Below are positions 58,024 through 64,000 of a DNA stretch of 64,000 bases, piece by piece. The DNA comes from Polytrichum commune (Eukaryota; Streptophyta; Polytrichopsida; Polytrichales; Polytrichaceae): contig OX485808.1 of assembly GCA_950295325.1 (NCBI GenBank), forward strand, positions 498,501-562,500, written 5' to 3'. Position 1 is the stretch's first letter. Every line of letters begins with the position of its first letter. Under the pieces are notes generated by a model, which had not been told where the DNA came from, did not search any database, and was given only the letters and a program-made list of their open reading frames with translations. A program made the translations under genes and the position numbers.

Positions 58024-58152
58024 CTTGTCTTGTGCATAATGCCATGAGATGCCACGAGTGATGTTGAACACCAGGTTTCCTCCAACCCAGAGTGTGGCGA
58101 GCCCCAGCCCTGCTGTCACACTTTTGTATGCGACATCTGCAAACTTCACCAT
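58024..58152 (-). CDS. Small hydrophobic protein, first coding exon (open copy)
   Basis: ATG at 58152 lies two bases after an acceptor TTGCAG. The frame is open for 43 codons: MVKFADVAYKSV, then a hydrophobic Gly-rich stretch (TAGLGLATLWVGG), then NITRGISWHYAQDK. It ends at AAG followed by GTTCTT, a usable donor in phase 0. If unspliced it would end ten residues later. The single membrane-like segment and small size suggest an organellar or membrane small protein, but I do not recognise the family. Copy 1 differs by a stop at codon 25. The leader exon is at 58824-59180. Confidence 0.5.
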
Positions 58153-58823
58153 CTCTGCAATGAATTACCTGTAGGTACAAAGTTCCATCGATTTAGGGTT
58201 GATAACATCCACTTCCAAGCCCTAAAAGCCAGGAAACACTATTGATTACTAAAGCCTAGTTTGTTTTGCGTCGTGCAGCCTGTGCCAACTACACATTCCC
58301 TGCAATACCAAACTTCTTCAGACAGTGAATGTCAATCAGCTCCTGAAACAAGAGTAAAACCCTTCCTCAACAAACCAACACACAGCTGAAGTCTACTTGC
58401 AGTCAGTACGATGAGAAATGCTTCGAATCTGTCAATTTCTCACGAGTAAAAACAGCGTGATCGATTGACTGATTTACGAAAAATCTCTATCTCCAAACCT
58501 AGTACCACAGAAATTGATTCCAAGACAGACGAAAAACAGCTCTCCAGACTAACATGAATGTTCTCTGATACGAAGAACACTCGCGAGAATAGAATTGACT
58601 ACAAACTTCTACATATCCTCTTTCAACACTCACTTCGACTCGGTAGAAGTCTACTAGTCTTAATCCCCATGGACATTGACTCTAACAAGTCGTTCAAGAT
58701 CTTCTCCAGTAATTCGGATTGACATGAAAAAATCCCCTGACCTTGCCAACACCAGCCACAATCAAATCAAACAGCACCAGAACTTCATACCCTACAATGA
58801 ACAGAGAGAGAGAGGACTCTCAC

Positions 58824-59180
58824 CGCAACAACAGAGCACCAAACCCCAACCTCTCTCTCCAACCGCAAAACAGCACGGATGTTGGCGAAAATTGGTGCCC
58901 TGCTCCGGCGAAAGGATAAAAATTAAGGCACACACGCAATGTCTAGACGATGGGTGCAGCGTGTATGCGAATGGGCATATGGTGGGAGCGTATTGGCTAT
59001 GGCGGAAACCCTCAGTCTGGGTTTCGCGACAACGGAGCGTGGAGGAACGCCTCCAAGGCCACCACCGCTCTTGCCTCCGTTCCCACGGCGATCACGTTGC
59101 GTTCCCTCTCGTTCCCAAACGAACTAGAAAGACTACATTGGTGACTAGCCAAAGGAGCATCTCCACCAACACTAGACATT
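58824..59180 (-). promoter_or_regulatory. GC-rich leader / probable 5' UTR exon of small gene, copy 2
   Basis: Matches 11833-12190 with few changes. It ends at a GCG/GTGAGA donor at 58824. GC content is well above the flanks. Several plus-strand ORFs over it are by-products. Confidence 0.4.
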
Positions 59181-60330
59181 AAGTCAAAGACACGTCAAAG
59201 TGGGTTTATTATTCATTACCCTTTAACCCCTAAACGCTCAAGCCTTCATATTCCATTTTCGGACACCTCCAGCACTACACTAAATACGAACGCATGCACT
59301 AAATATCAATAACCTATAAAAGTAAGTAACATTAAATGTAAACTCAAACACTAAATATCAACTATGGTAACATGTGAAAATTATATATTCTAAATGAATG
59401 TTAGTAAGGATATGAAAACAAATTAACAATGATAAAAGGAGAATTCAAACATATTTTCTAGCATATCAACATTAAATATAATCAAACACTAAATATCCTA
59501 TTTAGTGTAGTTCTAGAAAAAAAATTAAAAAATAATGTGACACAATAAGATATGTTTTCATTGAAATCCAACCGACAACGAGGAGCCGCAACGAGTACCA
59601 AGCCGAGAGGAAGCCGAGAATGAGCAGAAAGCATAGACCTCTACCGGTCAATGCTGGGGATGATACCCGGACGATACCATAGGGGGTCGCAGGGAAACTG
59701 AACTTTTTGAAACCCCACTGGTAGATATCCGGTCATGCACTTGGGGAATTGAAAATTTTCCGATTTCAATAATGGCCCCACCTCTTTATATCCGGCCAGG
59801 TCCATTTCTTTCCCAATTGTCCATCCGATACATAGTCATGCCAAACGGCTATTAGCCAACCCAGCCGGTCGGCATGTAACTACACTACATATGATATTTA
59901 GGGTCATATGGCTTTAATTGCATGTATGATGTGTGTTATCAATAATTTGTCCAGGTGTTTGTTTGGGGAGGAGGGGTTTCAGATGTGTTTTTGAAGCTAT
60001 CTATAAATATGAACATGTATTTGGTGAGTGATTTTGTGTTTTCTATAGATAGTTATGCCCTTGGCAAATTCGGGTAACCTAGTAGTTTGGCAGCTATTTG
60101 AACTTGGAGTGGGTCGTTGAAGACACCTACTCCTACTATGTTGTCATTGTCGTTGATGTATGGGGGAGTAAAGGACCCACCCATGTAGTATGATTGGGAT
60201 GGTAGCTATTTGAGTGAGTGGATGTTGGTGACTTCGGGTGGGAGGGGTGTGTGTAGTGGTGTGGGGGCCTTGTGCCAGTTTTTGAAGGTTTTGATGATTT
60301 TGTAGGGTGTTTGGGTGCTTGGGTAGGTGT
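59181..60330. other. Distal part of duplication copy 2
   Basis: It includes the shorter CACTAAATA MITE (about 59275-59510) and matches 12190-13432. No gene seen. Confidence 0.6.
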
Positions 60331-61797
60331 TGCTTGAGTTAAGAATTATGGGTGGGAGGTTATGTGTGTTGGTATGTGTTATGATGATGATTAAGATTAG
60401 GAGTTTTTTTGGTGTTATAGTATGTGGGAAGTGTAGGGTGTTGTGGATATTGTACTAGGAGCGGTGGTATTGTGATGACGGGGATTACATTGGGTTGTTG
60501 AATGGGTTGAAGGTATAATGAAACGAGTCATCGTGGTTTATGATTAAGATCATGGTGCAGTTTGGGTTTGTTCAGGCTGCCATTTTGGCCCATTTCATGG
60601 CTTTTGGGGCAAGGGCGATGCCTTTTACGTGGACAAGTCCATCACCTTTCCATTGGTGTGAGAAGGTTGTGCATAATGACCAAAGATGATGTGTCTTTTG
60701 TGTGGGGAGTGGTATTGTCATGGGGAGGTCACTTGCGAAAATCGTAGAAACAACGTGCGATAAAAAAAATAGGGTCTAATATACTCATTGTAGGTAAATT
60801 TTGCAAAAAAACGTACATATAATATAGGGGGTTTTAGAATAATGAAACATGTTTACATGTAAAATACCATCACATATAATAGCCTCTTTTATCTAGTCAG
60901 TACATGTAAAATAACGTGGAAACATTTACTAAGGGTAGCGGGTCTAGGGTAGGGTTTGTGCGAGTGGATGAAAAAAAAAATTCTATTGAAAATGCTTGGA
61001 TGGATGACTTTGCACGTTGGCTTGCTTGAGCGTTACTGAACCGACGGTTCCAATTTGGAGTTAATGGTCTCTACCCACGTATCGGAAGGGAAAATTTTGG
61101 TGCTCTGTTTGAATTGCAATCTTCTTTCCAAAAGAAAAGAGAAGAGTTTTTTTTTTCTTCAGGCTGCCCTAAGACCGTTGGCCACAGGGCAGCACATGAA
61201 AAAAAAATGGCGAAGTTGGAGGGGTCTTGGTAGTATGGGGTGAGAGGCTCATTAAGTAGCAAGAAAATGAGAGTAGGAGAGGGAGGGCGGAAGCCCTGCT
61301 TCGGTGAGAGGCATTGTGTGCTCTCGTTGTGTGCTCTTGTCGTGTTAGTAACAAAGAACCTTTAGTGATAGGAGTTGATCCAATAAGTAGAGTGGATACT
61401 TTTGTGTTGAGGGTTATTAGAGTTCATAAGAACAGAGAGCAAGGTTTAGGATTTTGGAGTTTAGGGTTCAGGTGCAGCGGGGTTGTGAATTCGCCGTATG
61501 TTAAGGTGCTTGAACATCATCTTTCGGCTTCAATCTGTTGGGTGTGAGATTGGGTCTAGGGTAGGGTTTGATCAGATAGAGCCTCGAAGTTTAAGCTTGA
61601 CTCACATTATTTTCCTTTTAGTTTGATTGCTCAAAGTATAAGGTTTCTCTTATCTTTCGTGGTGTTTGATTGATCTTCGCATGCTTGCCCACACTAGTTG
61701 ACAACAACTTAAAGTAAGCACAAACAAAGAGGAAACTGTTTGATCTTGTGCAAGTAAATTAATCTTTCTGCTTATAAAGAAGCGTGTTGATTTGCAG
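60331..61797. other. Region upstream of the last gene
   Basis: G/T-rich low-complexity sequence to about 60750, then a moderately GC-rich stretch at 61000-61520. The latter contains a donor-like CTTCG/GTGAGAGG near 61304, so it could hold a first non-coding exon of the plus-strand gene. Confidence 0.3.
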
Positions 61798-61904
61798 GGT
61801 GATCGGACTACAGGAGGATTACAGGCCAACAAAAATTGCGAATAGACTCACCACACTGGCACACTGACTCTACGTTCTGGCTTTCAAGAACTCAAAACAC
61901 GGAG
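61798..61904 (+). other. Probable non-coding (5' UTR) exon
   Basis: Bounded by an acceptor GTTGATTTGCAG and a consensus donor GTAAGTG. All three frames contain stops, so it is a leader exon if real. The next candidate acceptor is GATTGGCTATAG near 63280, upstream of the ORF at 63358. Confidence 0.45.
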
Positions 61905-63357
61905 GTAAGTGCCGAACCTCATTGTTGTGAAGCAGGTGTTGCACAAGAAAAAACTAATGATAAGATTCACCACCCTAGCAATATGTCTAATATGTCTCAT
62001 TTCATCCATCAGAGAGCAATCAATCATTATTTGGGTTAATGTTGAGGGAGAAGTATGCTAATCAACACCTAGTGGATCGCTCAGAGATTCTCTAAGTGTG
62101 TGTTATAGTAAAAGTGCATCAAATTTTCTAATTTTTCAAGAATTTCAAACCTGGTGGTGGGTAGGTGCACATTGAAAAGTACTTTGATGAGGTAATGGTG
62201 ACAATGGAACTAAATTCTTGTCATCCAAATTGGATTTCGCTTTTGCCTGAGCAAAAGCAGTAGGAGAGAATCAGTTCATCCAATTTCCATAATTACGGCT
62301 TATGTCTTTCACAATGACATATGCTATCTCTGCTACTTGTGCCAACAATCCACAAGTTTTAAATAGATGTACGTTGTTCTGTTTCATGTATGTCTATAAT
62401 TGCTAAGTTGAATAAAGAACAACTCTAAGAGCGATTGAGAAGTGATGGATGGATTTAAGCAGGAGTGTTGTTTACATCCTAGAAATTGCAACTATATTTG
62501 TCAATGCTGGTAGGGTTTTATTATGTTGCCTGTGCGCTTCTCACTAACTAAAAATTGTTCAAATGGTCTTCTAGAATCTAGAATGTTTGAACGTAACTAG
62601 AGATGACATTTTACTAGATCGAAGGATGCTTGTCAGTGGAGATCAACTCCTTGCACTAAACTCCTGGCTTTGACTTTGTTGAAGCACCAATTTACTTAAA
62701 ACAATCGCATAATAGAATGCTCCATATTTCAATGGAGAAGCAATTTGTTCCAAAGCCTCTGTCTCACATCATTTTGATTGCCTTGCATGCTCGGAATTTG
62801 AATGTGTGATTATGGAGCACTGAGCAAGAGAGCTTTGGCTGCTGCATCACGTGGATCTTGTATGTTGTTGGTTTGTGGAGCTAAATCCTCTTGAAGGTGA
62901 TGATCAATTCTTAGAGTGCTACAGGTGGTGTACATGCTAGTAGATTTTGCGCATATAGTGCCTTGTATCTCAGTACATATTCAATGCACAAATGTTTGGT
63001 GCATTTAGATAACCATAATCCATACGCATTTAGTGGCCTACCCCGTGCAGTCTTTATTGTTGTGGGCGTTTTTTTCTTTGATTTTTTAATTTTTTTTAAT
63101 TTTTTTTATGGGAGAGTGCTATTAACTCTTAGGATTGAAGCTTTGAATGGTTTTTTCATGGATGCTAATGCAGATCGTTTACAAGGGTATGTGAATCTAT
63201 GAAGTACATCATCTTTTGTATTTGAATGTTCGTTGGTCTAGTAACTCACTAGCTTTCTTATAAGTGATTGGCTATAGGGTTTACACTTCTGATCACCGTG
63301 AGGGTCAAGCAATACTTCTGAAAATGCGAAGGGGATCCACCAAAACTACTAAGTCCG
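61905..63357. other. Probable intron or leader
   Basis: AT-rich, no coding frame with protein-like content except a short one at 62963-63202 with a Phe-rich hydrophobic run encoded by poly-T. That is likely spurious. Confidence 0.35.
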
Positions 63358-64000
63358 ATGGATGCAGAAGAAAATACCTCTTTGTTAGCTTTGAGGAAAC
63401 GACTGGAAGAATCGAACGTGTTCAAGCGGCTTGGACCATTTCAATTATGGGATGTAGAAGAATGTTGCAGGATCGACAGCAACTTCGAAGCCTTGAATTC
63501 CATTGGAGATAGCAACCACCTCATTCTAGCATATTCAAATTCGGAGGTGAACTACAGCAAGCGTCCTCGTCTAGGCAGCGTTGGAGAATCAATGGGCACT
63601 GGAAATGATGTTGGCAACAACATGCAACTTGAACCTATTGCAAGAGAACCTAAATCTACGGAAATTAGGCTCACAAATCTAGTCTCCACTGCGAAGGTTG
63701 CAATATCAGAGGAGCATTCATGTACATATGGTGAAGCGCTAAAGTCCACCCTCTTGCCTCAAGATGTATTGCAGTAGTACTTGAATGGGGAAGAGAAGCT
63801 TCGTGCAGATTTGAAGGTCCAGGCCATGGACGATCACGTCTGGTCCTTACAGTCATGGGATCAAGACGGAGCAACTGTTGTCAAATTGTTTTGTGGAGAG
63901 TGTCAGAGTTGCACAGGGGGTAGCACTAACAAACACAACAAAAACACGGTGTCCAATTTGTTCTCTAATTTCCGGAAGAGCCACTTGATCAGCACATGGC
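63358..64000 (+). pseudogene. Unknown gene or relic with in-frame TAG, runs off the window
   Basis: From ATG 63358 the frame reads MDAEENTSLLALRKRLEE and continues for 139 residues to a TAG at 63775-63777. The same frame then stays open for 74 codons to the window end. It contains KVQAMDDHVWSLQSWDQDG, then FCGECQSC, then VSNLFSNFRKSHL, a Cys/His pattern suggestive of a small zinc-binding domain. Protein-like sequence on both sides of the stop argues for a nonsense mutation or a missed exon boundary. I place it among repetitive bryophyte transposon-associated proteins only tentatively. Confidence 0.45.

Larger units (their letters stand above)
44888..60330. repeat. Segmental duplication, copy 2
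   Basis: Direct-orientation partner of 1184-13432. It lacks the copy-1 segment 6098-8340 and the left LTR. In place of copy-1 8926-9740 it carries 4.5 kb (about 52186-56688) of mostly repeat-derived DNA including a SINE. The right end is blurred by low-complexity G/T sequence. Confidence 0.9.

Overview
The window looks like nuclear DNA of a land plant, most probably a moss or close bryophyte. The evidence is AT-rich sequence with GT-AG introns, abundant plant-type transposable elements, and two large genes that fuse a protein kinase to an NB-ARC and leucine-rich repeats. That kinase-NBS-LRR (PNL) architecture is the one described for mosses such as Physcomitrella. The species cannot be named from sequence alone.

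The backbone is a segmental duplication in direct orientation. Copy 1 covers about 1184-13432 and copy 2 about 44888-60330. Each copy carries, all on the minus strand, a kinase-NLR gene (5938-1943 and 51445-45650) and a small gene whose clearest coding exon begins MVKFADVAYKSV (11195-11067 and 58152-58024). The copies have decayed reciprocally. Kinase-NLR copy 1 is intact with 12 canonical LRRs. Copy 2 has expanded to 37 LRRs but carries one TGG-to-TAG stop within the array. For the small gene, copy 2 is open and copy 1 has a GGA-to-TGA stop. The copies also differ by a 2.2 kb indel, an unrelated 0.8 kb versus 4.5 kb segment, and a solo LTR present only in copy 1.

Between the copies (about 13.4-44.9 kb) lies accessory DNA with no intact host gene that I can recognise. 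It holds degenerate NLR remnants (about 25.1-20.1 kb, minus strand), a 6.2 kb relic of a MULE-like transposase with a SWIM-type zinc finger (33769-39947) split by two solo LTRs, and a dense set of elements with visible target-site duplications. These are solo LTRs of two families, a 1.24 kb fold-back element with arms of about 470 bp, hAT-like MITEs with 8 bp TSDs, TA-flanked MITEs, and a tRNA-derived SINE ending in TATC repeats. A second SINE lies in copy 2.

Right of copy 2 (60.3-64.0 kb) is part of another plus-strand gene or gene relic. It has a good non-coding exon (61798-61904) and a 139-codon ORF (63358-63777), followed by an in-frame TAG and further open, Cys-rich sequence to the window edge.

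The biological theme is a kinase-NLR immune-receptor locus duplicating and expanding its LRR array inside a transposon-rich neighbourhood.
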